Shown: piece by piece, positions 11,230-24,455 of the stretch
Numbering within the stretch: position 1 is the first letter of the stretch
Layout: each line of letters opens with the position of its first letter
Assembly: GCA_947579665.1 (NCBI GenBank)
Contig: CANPUZ010000035.1
Span: 372,001 to 436,000 of the forward strand
Direction of reading: 5' to 3'
From: Sympetrum striolatum
Lineage: Eukaryota > Arthropoda > Insecta > Odonata > Libellulidae
Length of the DNA stretch: 64,000 nucleotides
The notes under the pieces: generated by a model
Seen by the model: only the letters and a program-made list of their open reading frames with translations
Told to the model about the DNA's origin: nothing
Databases searched by the model: none
Made by a program: the position numbers and the translations under genes

Positions 11230-14200
11230 ATTAATATTATACCATTTTCGAAGCAAATCAGTCAGCTGAAAGGTATTGTGCGCGTAAGTTACGCACATAT
11301 TTATCGGAACTGTGACTTGATGTCTTGAATTAAACTTGATAAACTGTGAATTAAATTTTTCAGTTTCCTTTTCGATGCAGCCAATTTTTTCTCTGGTGAT
11401 AGAATCCCACGAATCTCATAACTTATCCTGTTAACCGCTTGGTCATGCAATGCCCATTCAAAATTTCAATTCATGGAAAATATTTGTTTTCTTTGAACAC
11501 TCAGTGCGTAAGACTGGGTTTGCATCAGCTCTTTGCTGGTTAAACCACCTAATACTTAGTCTAAATAATTGTAAGTTGACTTCTTCATTTTTTTCACCTT
11601 GGTATGTGACTTAAATACTGCAAGTTCAATTATAATATCAACTATAATCAAGAGTATACTGTATTTTTTAATGCAGCCGAATTTTTAATTTTCGGTATGA
11701 GGCGCATTCAATGAAATACATATCTAATACATAAATAACGAAATCAGGCTTAATTGTAAGCCTGGCAGAAAATTTCATCTGATAAAAATTATTTTTTGTT
11801 TCTTATACAAACCTTGTGCAATAATCTGTATATATATATACTTCATATCATTATTTTTATACATTGATGGCGTTTTCTTGACAGGCGATATTTCAATTAA
11901 ATTCCAAAATCTGCTGATGATATAGTCAAATAACGAAAAATAATGAAATAAGCATGGTCGCGCCAATGTGGGGGAACAAATGAGTGGATGTTACGTTTTA
12001 TATCGCTTGCCAAATAACCGTAGCTATTTTTTTCCTTCCCACGCTTTGCAACCTCTTGGAAGAAAGAACTCTCGAAGACTCGGAAAGTTTATATCTAAAT
12101 CACTAAAAATCTTCAGCATAGAAAAAATGAGTTTTTAATAGATATTGGACGTATCCAAACCAGAAATCCAAAGAACACACTTGTTAAGTTTCCAATTGTT
12201 CGCTTATGTAAACTACTATCTTGCAAAGTGTAATAATTTGGCCACATAAGCGTTAAACTCCTCTAGTTTTGAATGTATTTAGTTTTTGAAAGAATTGACA
12301 TATATTGTAGTAAGTAGCGGGCATGAATATACCAGCCCCTGTAAAGTAGGCATTTTTCGTTTCCTCACCCCCCCCATTGGTAAATCCTTGCTGCGCCACT
12401 GCCCGTGAGTGAATAAATTGCTACTTCTTCCGTGTCTCTCGCTTTTCCCATCTCCTAATAAATTTTCACTTAAAATTTACTTCGTCAGCAATTAGTTTTA
12501 ATGATATTCTTTGTGAAAAAACTCCTCATGAGCCTTGTGCGCATCTTGATCCCAAGCATTTCCAGCGTTCACGTGGTTATACTCGTTTCCCACCTCCTCG
12601 CTTTCATTTTACCATAATTCAGTTATTAAGAAGCATTCGGGAAATATATCCGGTCCTAAATACGTTTACTAACCTTACACCACGGATTTGCAAAATTCCG
12701 TAGTAAATGAAATTGTCCCCGAACGGAAAATATTCACCCATTTCGGCAGAACTTCGATCGCTATCGTTAGTGACATAGGCGCAGAAATGACACAAATGCC
12801 GAAAAATTACGAAAGAAATACATCCCTTTCGGTTCCGCGTTAAATGTAATATTTCCAGATACTCTTCGAATAAAAACACTCGGTTAAATTCAATTTAAAG
12901 TTGGCGATTAGTCCCAAAATGCACCGATTACTTTGCGGAAATGACCTCTGTGACTGATGTAATGGAAAGCGAAACGTTCTTATCTTTGCCAAGTTCAGAA
13001 GATTTCGTGCATCCGATTCCATAATATAAGCAAAGGAGAAAACAGCACGGAATTCAATGTATTCTTACTTTGAAATATTTTAAAACATTAAAGTGTATTA
13101 ATTTATAAATTAAATTATATGAAATATTTATGAAATTATAAATTAAAAACAGGAGATTCTTCAATTTTATATTTACCTCAATTAAGATTACTTTCTAAGG
13201 ATTATTTTCATTTTGAATGATTGGTGAAGGGTAAAAACTCATCTCACCTTGAAAACCCGATTTCCCGAAAGAAAGATCAAATAATCATGAAAGAGTTGGG
13301 AATAATATTAATTTGAAAGCATGGACCTGCTTCACTGTCAAAATTAAAAGCCCCCTCTCACAAGAATTTCGACTTGAATTACCCATATTTGCCTGAAAAT
13401 AATACTACATTCCTCGTCTTGAACGCGAAGACTTTGGCAATCATGCTTCTTTGGAGTTTATCAACCTAAGCTTCCGAAATGATGTTCAGGTTCTTATTGA
13501 GCAAATACGTGCTCATAAACTCTCAATGGTATAAACACCTACGTAATAATAAATGTTTGAAAAATGCTAAGCAGCTGTTGGCAGCCCTGCTTTTAGAAAG
13601 TGAACATTCACGATATAGGTAATAAATTCTTCTATACTTTGCGAATAAATGAAAATAAACCATTTGTCATCACATTTAGTCAGTATATTTTTTAAAATGT
13701 CGCATTTCATGGGTCGGTAACAAAATGAGTAATTTTACGAACGTAAAATGTCACTTATCGATTTACGATGGCTAAAAGTTAAAGTATCATAAAAAAACGA
13801 AAATTTATTTTCATTCGATATTTAACGTATTTACGAAAAGAGGTATAGAACTTTTCAACGTTTTCCATCGGTTGGAATTAAAAATATGCATAATTTTACT
13901 GTGTGACATGAAATCCTGCACCATATTTTACATACCCTGAAAGTTTGAAACCCCAACGTTTTTATTTTTTAATTATATTATAATTTTATTAAAAAACTGA
14001 TCCAATACAAGAGTGACTGTAGTTTTGGTACATGTTTAAACTTTTTGCTCAAATAGTGAATACGAGAAAATGAAAATGCAAAGATGTTTTAACGAGATAA
14101 ATATAATTGTAAAATATACTATTTATACAGCTAAACATTTTCATGATATTTTGTAGTTTGAATCAGTTAAATATCTTTTTTCGAGGGTCGTAAAAATATA

Positions 14201-14332
14201 TAAAATTTCGGGTTCATTTTGACCCCAACTTAGTAATTACGCATTTTTTTGTCTAAGTAAGGGTCAAACCTTAGAATATAACTATTGATATCATAGAACA
14301 AGTTCCCTAACTCATTTTTATATTATAAACTA
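11230..14332. other. AT-rich DNA without a recognised gene
   Basis: Only short, unsupported open frames occur here; none shows a recognisable domain or codon bias. The one structured piece seen is a possible hAT-type terminus near 12335-12401. Confidence 0.5.
12335..12401 (-). mobile_element. Possible solo terminus of a hAT-type MITE
   Basis: Read on the minus strand this begins CAGTGGCGCAGCAAGGATTT and runs into a G-rich tract. That resembles the CAGTGGCG-type ends of many insect hAT MITEs. I did not find the other end or an 8-bp target duplication, so this is a weak call. Confidence 0.3.
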
Positions 14333-14603
14333 GCTGAAGCGCCCGTTGATTCTCAACGGGGAATATAGAAGTAGATTAAATTCAAGTTGCCGGTCGTGCG
14401 ATGCGTGAATTCCCTTTAGAATACAGTCTAAAATCCCAACCTATTCTTACTGTACAGGAAAATTCATGAGCTCGGCTCAAAAATAGCATTGATCGTCAGG
14501 AGGATTGGCTGTTTGCAACCTCAACAATTTTGAAAATTCACGCGTATTTTGTCGAAATTCTCGAAATTTCGATTCGGAAACAATATTCCGATTACAGCGA
14601 GGG

Positions 14604-14616
14604 ACTCGTTGAGGGT
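14604..14616. repeat. Target-site duplication, left copy (13 bp)
   Basis: actcgttgagggt, repeated exactly at 14745-14757 on the other side of the SINE. Confidence 0.9.
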
Positions 14617-14744
14617 AGGCTCCCGGATAGTCATGTGGACAGCGCGTTTGCCTTTGGTGAAAGCGGTCCCGGGTTCGATTCCCGGTGGGAGCCAATGTGC
14701 TAAATGACCTAAGCTGTCGAAGCACTTTTAACAATACTACTACT
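14617..14744 (+). mobile_element. tRNA-derived SINE, 128 bp, copy 1
   Basis: The head folds like a tRNA: 7-bp acceptor arms GGCTCCC/GGGAGCC, an A-box-like region 'tagtcatgtgg' and a perfect T arm with B box (CCGGGTTCGATTCCCGG). A short unrelated tail ends in an (ACT)n run. Exact 13-bp direct repeats flank it. SINEs of this kind are transcribed by RNA polymerase III and mobilised by LINE machinery. A second 128-bp copy lies at 31156-31283. The anticodon arm does not pair well, so this is not a working tRNA gene. Confidence 0.88.
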
Positions 14745-15170
14745 ACTCGTTGAGGGTGGACTTAGTTACGGTTGTTACGGCGATACATTTTTCGTGGGTA
14801 TTGTTTGACATTTCGATGAGCGTATGGGGGAAGGGGAAGGAGGGAATGTTACCATGACGACAGATATAGGAATGACAAAAGCGATAGGTCAAGAAGATGA
14901 GAAACAGTTGAACACTGAGTTACGTCATCGTAAAGAGGTTTGTTGGAAAACAAAAGAACGACGATAGTGGAGATTTAAATGCCTAGTAAGCGGGTGGGGG
15001 AAGAGGAGGTACGACATCCCTATGAAGAACAAAAGAGCAGCGATATTTTAAACTCGATCGAAACAAATGAAGAGCGAATGTGTTTGGGTTTTCTTTGACG
15101 ACGTAAATTAAAGGTGAGTGTGAAGAAAACAGAAGAATTGCGATAAAATGATCGAAATGGAAAACAACTG

Positions 15171-16680
15171 AATAGAGAAAATTCGTATTGCCGTAGAAAT
15201 GACATTAAATAAGGTAATTAAATAAAAAAATATGAAATTACACGGATTTAGATTTTGAAAAATATTGAAAAGCAAAAAATGAATAAAAATAAATTAAATA
15301 TTAGTAATATTAAAAATAAATATACGAGGTTAAATCTTAATAAACTATAAATAACATTTTATTTATCATAATGAGCGAATACATTTTCACAAGGAGAATT
15401 GATTATAATATACTTTTTTAAATAGAGTTCTTCCTAAGTTATTAAAGTGTAGTACATATACTGTAAATAGTGAAAGTAGTAAAAATGAAAGGAATCAGTA
15501 CTAAACAAAGGAGGTAACGAGCGATTATTTGACAATCGGTCTTCAAACCGATCAACAAAAGGGCGAACATCACATTTCAAAAATTTACTAATGCTTGCAG
15601 CGTATTGTTCATTCCATACATTGAACTGCATTCGTTTGGGAGTCGAGTCAATAATTGCTTTTTCTACTTAATATTCGTCACTATACGACCTACAAAAATG
15701 AGTTACGCAACATGGTGTGGTTTAATTAGTGCCGTATATTTGAGTAATTATAATTATCGCATCAAATCAGAGGTTTAAATACTGAGAAGACAGAAAAACG
15801 GTTCCCTGTAGATTGAAACTTTGATTCATCATCACTCCGTTACTACACAACCAAGAAGAATAAACTATAGATCATTCAGGGCTCTATCTGTTTCTGGAAA
15901 CACAACAGAAATAACAAACTAAAAGAAACTTTAGAGTGCGTTTCTGTTTTTCCATTCTAAACAAATGACAGTGATGTTGATGGGGGATTTGTAGAAGACG
16001 GTTCGCAGCCCTTGGACTCAATGAGGATTCACGTCACCTTTATTAATATAACGCTTCATCACTCGGTATACTATAAGAAACAAATACGCACTACAACATA
16101 GCTAGTCATATTTTCCACTGGGTGGTATGCTTACATTAAAACAATGGACGAGATGCAAGGAACAGATTCTTAAAAGATGGTTCCCAAATTAGAGAAAAAG
16201 ACGTTTTCTGTAAATCTAAATTTCAATAATTTATTTTTCAGTTATTATGCAACTTACAAAATGGGTTTAAACACTTATTTATTACCCATTTGATACTCTA
16301 AGTTCAAGTATATATTATTTCCGAATTCCAACAATGACAATCGTATTAAAAAGAGATTAATGAAAGATTTGTGAACTACGAACTTGTTATAAAGATTAAA
16401 TATTATTTGAGCATAATCCACTTTCCAAATTTATACCATTAAGTCGTTTAAAAATGAGATAAAAATGTATTTCTTGATTAATTAATTAATTTAACATTAA
16501 TGTATGAATTAAATTATAAATTATTTTATTTTAAATTAATTAATATTAAAATTAATGGAGTATAACATAATTAACATTACATTTATTTTAGTAGAATTCA
16601 CATTCCATTTTTAAACATTTCATTCACTTGAAAAATTAGATAAAAGTGTATTTCATTATTTATTATTTTACTTAGAATCC
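15171..16680. other. AT-rich DNA, nothing recognised
   Basis: Runs of A/T with short unsupported open frames. No repeat partner was noticed elsewhere in the window. Confidence 0.4.
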
Positions 16681-16799
16681 GGCCCAGCATCCCTGCGAAA
16701 TGTGGTCCAGCGCATTACGAACTCCGTCAACGTCTTCTGAGACGAACGACACTCCGGGGTCGACCGCCTTCTTGCAAATCCAAATACATCCCCGTATCT

Positions 16800-16860
16800 A
16801 ATAGACGAGGACAAAATCCCCCTCCCTCCCTCTCCTTCCCCTCCCTCCTTCCCCCTCCAC
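16800..16860. repeat. Polypyrimidine tract
   Basis: Almost pure C/T run (cctccctccctctccttccc and onward) inside a short GC-richer island. The reverse strand is polypurine. It is a candidate triplex-forming tract but could be simple-sequence drift. Confidence 0.6.
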
Positions 16861-17384
16861 TCACCAAAGCCATTCCCAATGTATTCTTACGGGAAAATCC
16901 ACATTCGACAATCCCGTACCTCTCCATAGGTTGGCAACTGCCTCAAAATCGATTAAAAGTTCCGTTTATTTAATCAAAATCCTTGCAATTCCGACGTTAT
17001 AATGACTTTCGAATACATAAATAAGAAACTCTATTCAATCTTCTTTCTATCGGTGCTAGTCTCGATTTCCTAAGGCCATTAATTCTAATTTTAAAGTGCG
17101 ATATAATTAGAGACTTCAAACACCGAAATGTACTAAACGCGTGTATTTTGAGGTAGTCTTATAAACACTTTTAAACGCTGTCTCTTTTGAGTTTCATTCC
17201 CAAGAAGGGAGCTTCTCTAATAGCCTCTTGTGAAGGTTCGTGTGTGGAATTACGACAGAAGGCTCTTCGATGCTCTCTTACGTGGAAACCATGAATCCAA
17301 CTGGAGCGTGGCTCTTCGCCGTATTGAAATACGTGGCCTGCGTAGGAGGCTATTCTTGCAAGACGTTCCATTGGCAGGAGGTGC

Positions 17385-17770
17385 CTTGGCTTGGTTACGG
17401 TTTCTAAGGGGATGAATTGGAGAAGATTTGTATCGGATCATATTTCGTGGGAGTTTTTGTCTAGATGAGTGGTGGAGTGAGAAGGGGAGGGGATGGAGAG
17501 TCGGTAACCATGACGACAGAGGGAAGGCGAACGAAGAAACAAAAGAGTAGCGACCGATTATTCGAATCGGAAACAAATGAAAGAGGAAAATACGCGAGTT
17601 ACGTAAGTGAAGAGAGGTGTTTCGGAAACAGAAGAACGACGATATTAGGCGTTTGAATTGCGAATGGCAGGGGTTGATGAAGATTTAAAAGAGAAGGGTG
17701 GGAAAGACAAAAGAAAGACGATATTCTGAATTCAAACGAAATTATCCTTTTGGTAATAGCGATGTCTACG
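17385..17770. repeat. Dispersed repeat family R2, copy 2
   Basis: Diverged relative of 14333-15170 with the same block order. Short open frames on both strands (about 17171-17576) fall in or near this GC-richer stretch but lack any recognisable domain. Confidence 0.5.
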
Positions 17771-18778
17771 TAAATAAATAAAGTAATAATTGATAAAATA
17801 AAAATTAAATTCAAGAAAAGTAAAAATGATTACATTTAAACACACATTTTACTATATTAATAATAAATAAAGAGAATATCCAATTGTTATTAATACATAA
17901 TATGACGTTATTTAACGATTTTGATCCATAATAATATGTGTTTGATCGAAAGCAATTATTCCATAGAGTGAAGTATATATTCTCTGTGATAAGTGTAAAT
18001 CGATTAGATTAACACTTTGATATTCACACATTCGAAATGGAAAAAATAGTTCTTAAGGTAAATAAATGAACGTTAGAAGTAATAGTTCAAAATTTTAAAA
18101 CTGCATGGTTACGAATTTATAAATTAAATAAATGATAGAATGTCAGATTAAAAAAATACAATATTAAAAAGTTTAAAAAGAAGACTCGGAACTGGAGTTT
18201 TTAAGGAGTTGAGTTGGAGGAGCAATTAAATCACCAAAATCACAACAACAGTCGAACATCGTTACGACGACAAGAGGAAACTTCATTTAAGCGTCGATGA
18301 AACATTTTTTCATTAAATAATTAAGAATTGCAATCTGTAGTGCATACATTAACATACGTAGGATATTAATACTTACGTAAATCATAAATACACGAGTGTT
18401 CAAATCATGATTCATAAATTATTATGTTTCGTGAACGAGGGATGGCTCTGGAGACAAACAAAACAGTTCGATTCGAAGTCCGGTCAATTGGAGCGAAGAA
18501 ATATCACCCGTTCTAATTGTGGAATTGCATCAAAATAATTGAGTAATTTTCAAAGAAGCTCAAAAACCTCAAATCAAAGATTGGAAGAGAAATACGCGAT
18601 GGAATAATCGGCGTTGAAGAGGACCGATGCAAAAACAAAACGTGTCGGAATATGTGATCGCGATAATTTATTTTTATGAATACGTTTTTACCCGACAAAA
18701 GTTTAACGTGAAAAAACAAACGGCTCTGCTCGAAATTAAATAAATAAATTGCTAAAATTATAATATAGATACGAATAA
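17771..18778. other. AT-rich DNA, nothing recognised
   Basis: No element ends, domains or repeat partners seen. Confidence 0.4.
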
Positions 18779-18815
18779 TAATAATAATAAAAGGACTTTA
18801 TTCAGGGCGAGATTG
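18779..18815 (-). repeat. (AAT)n microsatellite next to a minus-strand AATAAA
   Basis: On the minus strand this reads 'ctgaataaagtccttttatt' followed by (ATT)n. This is the form of the 3' end of a non-LTR element that ends in a short microsatellite; a similar ending closes the LINE tails at 29411 and 56870. No coding part was recognised to its right. Confidence 0.4.
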
Positions 18816-19364
18816 AGACTATCAAGTCTCTTCTTACACCTAACCCTTTGTCATGTGAGAACACAAAGAAATAGAAAGATTGCAAAAGAAGAAAACGAAT
18901 TTGTGGATTAAAAACCAAAGCTAGAGCAAAGGAAAAAATTTCCACTGCAGGAAAACACCCTCAAAAGAAGGGGGTGTGAAAAACCTGCGAAACTTACATA
19001 TAGAAAGCTAAATTTAAATATGGTATTAGATAAAATAGCTATATAAGACAAGAAAAAAAGGAAGGTCATTAGAATGTACAAAACAGAGCAAGTTATAACA
19101 TATTAACATAAAATTCTGACACAAAAGTATAACTAATCTGGAATTGAGTTATAGAGTTCTAACTAGCTTAAACAAGTTTTGTGAATTACATGTTAAATTA
19201 TATAAACATAACAGACATGTAGAAACATATAGGAAACATAGATATACGGTGTATGATATTGATAAATACGTGATTGTAAAAAGGCGAAGGATTGGATTCA
19301 GATGAGTCAAACATTGGAGGCATCTTCTTGTGGGCGAACCTATTAACCCCTTTTCTCAATTCTA

Positions 19365-19497
19365 TTCCTTTTTTTGCATTTTATTAATATCACACACAAA
19401 GACAACCATTCCCTAACCGGAAAAATCCGATTAGCCGGGACTCGAACCCGTGACAGTGAGTTAACAACGCGTTAATCACTAAGCCACCACGGCCGTG
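19365..19497 (-). mobile_element. tRNA-like SINE, second family
   Basis: On the minus strand the head has an A-box-like 'tggcttagtgatta' and a T arm with B box ('cacgggttcgagtcccgg'), at 19433-19497. An A/T-rich tail ends near 19365 in an A-rich run. The acceptor and anticodon arms do not pair well enough for a functional tRNA. I found no clear target duplication, so the ends are approximate. Confidence 0.55.
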
Positions 19498-19781
19498 AGA
19501 AAATCGCAACAACGATGCGACGGGACGCACTGTTACGACAGCAGGCGCGTTATTAGACACGTATTTAATTGTTTTAATTTATAAAATATTGAATTATGAA
19601 AAAAGAATGAAAAATTTGGGCCATTTCAATTCAGGTGCATCGATAAAATAGCAAACTAATGAAATTTTGAACAAATGAATAATCTTGTTTAAATGGTCCT
19701 TTACTATAATCGCTGCAAATACGAATAGAAGAGGTGCAGCGGAATGACTGTTTTCTTCTTTTTAATTGAAATTGTGAAATA

Positions 19782-20338
19782 AGATTAGTGGAGAGCGGGG
19801 CAAAGTCGTAGAGCGGGATATGGCCGTACACCATGTCTAGAGTGGGGGGAGGGGAGCGAAAGACCCCGCAAGGAGACATGTGGTTGCTGTTTGATCAACG
19901 GTGTGGTTTATGTAAAACAAAATAGTGTTTTCGCTTGATTTGTTACTATTTCTAAGCTTCGAGATGTAGGTGGGAAGCCTTTACATATTAGCTAGTAACT
20001 ACCAAACCATAAGAATCTACGGTTCTTGAGCAATATTTTGGATACACTTGGTGAGTCGTGTATGCTAAGGTTTTTAGGTTATATTGATAATTTGTCACGA
20101 GGTCAAAGTCCTCCGTACGGGATTACCCCAATCACTGGGGCAATTCCATTAAGTGTAATTTTTTTTCTTTATTGTTTACAAAGAAATGAAGAGAAATAAT
20201 CCAGCCGTTTGGAGACGATTTGGTAGCCAATAAAACAAAATAACATTCGATCATGCGTCTATGCTTCTATACTGAATATTATGTGAGCTGTAATAAATGC
20301 CGCTTAAATGTACGCCATTTCCCCGCTCTTCCCTAATA
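19782..20338. mobile_element. MITE candidate with ~20-bp imperfect inverted repeats
   Basis: The left end 'ttagtggagagcggggcaaa' mirrors the right end, whose complement reads 'ttagggaagagcggggaaat'. The interior has no supported open frame. The target duplication is unclear and the superfamily is not assigned. Confidence 0.45.
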
Positions 20339-21639
20339 TCGGATGAGTGTCGTTGAGTTGCGATGCGAAATTAGAATCGAAAGGGTCACCGAATTACCTT
20401 CAAGCGGAGTTTACTTTCGCCTCTTTTTTTAAGCTATCAGTCGATAGCAATTAAACGACGATGGTGCAGTGACGCAACAGCAATGCTGAGTCACTATGGA
20501 AACGGAATTTCCAGCAATTGCATCGTGTGATACGAAAAGTCATTACAGGAAATCTCAAATTGGAGAACTAATCACAGACCGAGCGAAAACATCGTGAATT
20601 AAGCGGATCAACACAATACTTTGAGATTAACGTGAAGAATACGACAGAATGTTTTATCTATTGGAACGTTTTGATGCGAGAAGTATATTTAGAAGAAAGA
20701 ATTAACTTTGAAGAATTGGTTGAAAAAATTTTAAATTGGTTTACATCAATGTGATCGAGTGAACGTACGCAAAGAAGGGAGACGAAGGTTTTCGACGAAA
20801 TTCCATTATCATTTCGTAGACAGCGAGGCTTTCAAAATAAGTAACACAGAGGGAATGAATTGCTTGTTCGCCCTGAAATACAGGCAATTCAAGATGCACT
20901 TGTGTGTAATTCAGTTGCATAAGATTGAGGCAAAATAAGACAAATCAAGGAAGGATATGGATTTCGTTTCATCAAAATAAGTCCGCTTGGAGTAAATTCT
21001 ATTCTCCTCCTCTAAATGTATTTAAATCGGAGTGAATCGACGCAAACTCAAAATATTCAGTGCATCGAGACTTCATTCGCTCGTGAATGAATCACCAGAC
21101 AAACTGTGACAATGACAAGTCAATACAAACGTCATCAATCGACTGAAATCTGGATTAAGAATTCTCATTGACGAAGAAGAATCAAAATTATTTTAATACA
21201 TATTGATAATTTATTAAATAACGATAAGAAAGCAAGGGATATAAAAATATGAATTTCTTCCGAATGGACAAGAGCAGTGATTATGAAAGGAAGTTTAAAA
21301 AAACAGCTCCAATTAATGCGTTTACGACAAAGCACGAACTAATCAGAAGCTAATGAAATAGCAAACCAGGAGATGCTTCGACGTTATCTGATTGTGTATT
21401 AATTGTATAAATAAGGACGATTCTTCCAAAACCTATTCCTTCGTTCCATTCTATTGAATGGCTTCCGAAACAAGGCACAACATCTGCATATAATAACCAG
21501 ATATTGCAGGAAATGAATGAACACTCACCGAATAGGAATGATAATTGTTTTTTTTAAATTTACTGCAGGAATGAAGTCAGAAGAAATACACACGACTATT
21601 ATTTCAGTACAGATTTAAAACGCTCCTTAAGCCAAGGAG
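20339..21639. other. Unrecognised DNA
   Basis: AT-rich with no convincing open frame. Its right part may include the 3' untranslated end of the minus-strand LINE that follows. Confidence 0.4.
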
Positions 21640-23650
21640 CTGACACAGTTACCAGAGGAGGGAGAGAAAACCATTGTTCTGACGAGAACACCCAATACAT
21701 ACAAGTGTGTTCTGCCTTTCAGTAGGTTCATGTGCATCCAAAACCCCCTATTCAATGCCATTCAGTATACTTCCTTGTACCCATTCATTAATCCAACATC
21801 TTTATCTTCCCCTCTGTTTTTCCTCCTGAATTCCACCCTCAATTTCAGTCATTAGCAGCCACTCTCCCCTTAATACTTGACCCACCCATTTCCAACGTTG
21901 ATGCTTAATCACTTCCATTAACTTCAATCCTATCAACCCAACTTACTTTTTCCATTCCACACCAAACCTACATCTCAAAAGTCTGTTTGACTTCTTTCGT
22001 AATGTCCGCAATTCGTACCAATAAATCAAATCATTCCACACCAAGGATTATACCAATCTGTTCTTGATTCCCTTATCAAGAACCTTGGTCAACAATTCCC
22101 TTCACTCCATGAATGCTTCCCTGGCCAGGGCTATTCTTTTACGAAATTAATCATTGAATCTTCCATTCCAAGAAAGAGTACTTCCTAAGTATAAAAATTT
22201 ATCCACCTGGTCTAGTTTTTCCACATCCACCCTTTTTTTGAAAGTAGATTTCTATCCTTTAGTGAATCACATTACTTCCATTAAGTTTCATTCCAAACTC
22301 ACTTCCTTCATTGTTAAGAGCATTTAAAAATTTTCCAAACTCTTTTTAGAATCACGCACAATAGCTTTGTTGTCTGCATACCTTACAGACTTCATTACTT
22401 CCCCACCAACTCCCTTCTCAATTTCTTCCCTGGCTTCTTTCACCATTTCCTCTTCATATGTATTAAAAAGCGTAGGTGACATGGGACACCCATGTCTTAC
22501 CCAATTCAGCCCAATCCAATTCCCTATTAGCTGTCCTTATGCAGGCTGTTTGATCAGATACAAATTCTAAACCAATCTTTCCAGTGCAGCTCAAATTTAT
22601 TTAATATCTACACCAGGTTTGGCCAATGGACTCTATCTAAAGCCTTTTCAAACTCCACAACACATACATCCTTCTTAAATTCCAGGCTTTGTTCTTCAAT
22701 TACTCTCATAACACCAATTGCATCCATCGTTCCTCCCCCTCTCTGAAAACAGAACTAGTCTTCTCCAATTTGCAATTTTTCACTCTATCCATCAATTCAG
22801 GACCCAAGCAGCGTGAGAGATAATGTTAATTGTATGGTGATTCCGACATTCAGTAGCGTTGTTCTTTTTCTGTATAGGAATCAAGATAGTTTTGGTAATA
22901 TCCTCTGGTCAAACCCGTTCATCGTAAATCTTCCTAATTAAATCGTAAAAACATTACTCATCCTTGTCCCCCAAGTTCTTAAGAAACTCCACTGGGATCT
23001 CATCAATCTCAGTTGCTTTATTCCTTTCCATATCCCATAATGCTCGTTCTATTTCACTATCTACATCCCAGGCCCAGCGTTGGCATCTTCAACTTCTTCC
23101 TATTTCTATGCTGGTAGATTTCATATTTTTCCTATACAATTCCTCAACGTATTCCTTCCATTGTCCCCTTATGGTGACTGGATCCCTTAATAGTTTTCCC
23201 TTGCTGTCTTTAACCGTTACCATCCTATTACTAACTTTATTCCCCATACCTTGATTTACTTTTATGTACATTAGGTGGGTCTTATGGCTTTCCACCAGAT
23301 TTTATATTTCATTATACCACCCCTTCCACCACTGTTCCCTCGCCTTATTTGTTTCCCGTCTTAGTTTGCTGTTTAGTGCTCTGTACATTCTGTTCCCATG
23401 GTCGGTGTTGACTCTTTTTCATTTCCTTCTTTCTTCCATTTTATTTTACATTTCTCCCTTTACCCATGGTTTCTTAATTTTGGTTTGTTTTTCCCTCCCA
23501 ACTGTTATTTGAGCACTATCCTTGATACAATTTTTAATCTTTTTCCATTCCTCTTTAGTAATTAGTTTCCTTACTTTAAGATCAAGAGCCTTGCTGACCA
23601 CGTCTTGCAATTCTTTAGCCTTCCCATCCCTTACAGCTTCTAAATTTCAT
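21640..23650 (-). pseudogene. Inactivated LINE reverse transcriptase (family L-A)
   Basis: Read on the minus strand across shifting frames, a LINE protein is recognisable. The linker between endonuclease and RT (DPVTIRGQWKEYVEELY) lies at about 23120-23190. RT start-like residues (KATEIDEIPVEFL) lie near 22990. RT motif A survives as VVEFEKALDRVHW near 22640-22680, the 'HGCPMSPTLFN' motif near 22450-22490, and the catalytic box as YADN instead of YADD near 22375. Further down there is a basic C-terminal segment ending near 21720. Many stops and frameshifts make it non-functional. Related fragments lie at 44295-44500 and 55060-55255. The motifs fit a non-LTR element, but I do not assign a clade. 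Confidence 0.75.
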
Positions 23651-23654
23651 TGTG

Positions 23655-24455
23655 GTATATGTTTTGGCCAAAAGATTTTTTTTTAATTTTAACATCATGA
23701 TCAGAAAGCTGTGTGTGCAAGAAAGTGTTTGTGAAAAAAGTGAAGTGCGAATTCATAAAGTGGGTGTGATCGAGCAACTGAATGATGATGTGTGGGCAGT
23801 TGACCTAATTGTGAATTGTGTCACAACTCAATTTGAGGTAGATACAGGCGCTCATTCAACCTGTATGACTTATCAAAACTGGTGTCAGTATTTTCCCAAA
23901 GAAAACTTGTGTAAACCAAACACCAAAGTTGTTAATTATGACAACTCACCAGTGAAAGGGAGTGTGTATTTTGTGAAAGGAAAAGTGACTGTGGGAATTG
24001 TGAAAGATTGGTTACCTTTGTACGTCGTAAAATCTTCTGCAAGCTCTACTGTACCTGGTAGAAATTGGTTAAAATTTCTTCCATTAGACTGGGAAAGTGT
24101 TGTGTCAGTACATCAGCTGAAACAGTTAGAAGTGTTTCGTCCTGAAATAGATTCAGTGGAGAAGCTCAAGGGAACATATCCTGAGGTTTTCTGTAGTAAG
24201 CCAGGGACCCTTAAAGGGGCAAAGGGAACCCTAGTGCTGAAGGAAGGGGCCCAACCAGTATTCTTGCAAGCCAGGTCTATCCCTCTTGCCCATCAGCCCC
24301 TGGTTGAGGAGAAAATAATTAGAATGGTAGAAGAGGGGACTCTCATTAAACTAACTGAGGGAGTGTTAGCTAAAGCCAGGTGGGCTACACCCATTGTACC
24401 AATTATTCAAAAGTCACCCCTTAAAGTGAGAATTTGTAGGGATTGTGTATGCACG
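23655..24455 (+). pseudogene. pol: Ty3/gypsy pol, left part: protease and start of RT
   Basis: One open frame carries an aspartic protease with the active-site motif DTGA (FEVDTGAHSTCM, about residue 62). After it comes the usual linker and the first conserved block of a Ty3/gypsy reverse transcriptase (WATPIVPIIQKSPLKVRIC, about residues 245-263). The frame is cut at 24456 where the composite repeat block begins, just before the first catalytic aspartate region. Gag and a 5' LTR are not visible. The left edge abuts the minus-strand LINE. RNase H and integrase continue at 31407, so the element is split and has lost most of its RT. Confidence 0.85.

Larger units (their letters stand above)
14333..15170. 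repeat. Dispersed repeat family R2, copy 1 (split by a SINE)
   Basis: Shares ordered blocks with 17385-17770: 'ttacggt', 'tttcgtggg', 'accatgacgacaga', 'aacaaaagagtagcga'-like text, 'gaaacaaatga' and 'agaacgacgata'. The SINE at 14617-14744 is inserted in it. The family and its boundaries are not recognised, and identity is moderate. Confidence 0.55.

Noticed and set aside
14617..14744. Functional tRNA gene
   Set aside because: Acceptor and T arms are good, but the anticodon arm does not pair and the sequence is a 128-bp repeat with target duplications, which identifies a SINE.
16727..17576. Overlapping open frames on both strands in a GC-richer patch
   Set aside because: No domain, no splice context, and partial overlap with a dispersed repeat family.
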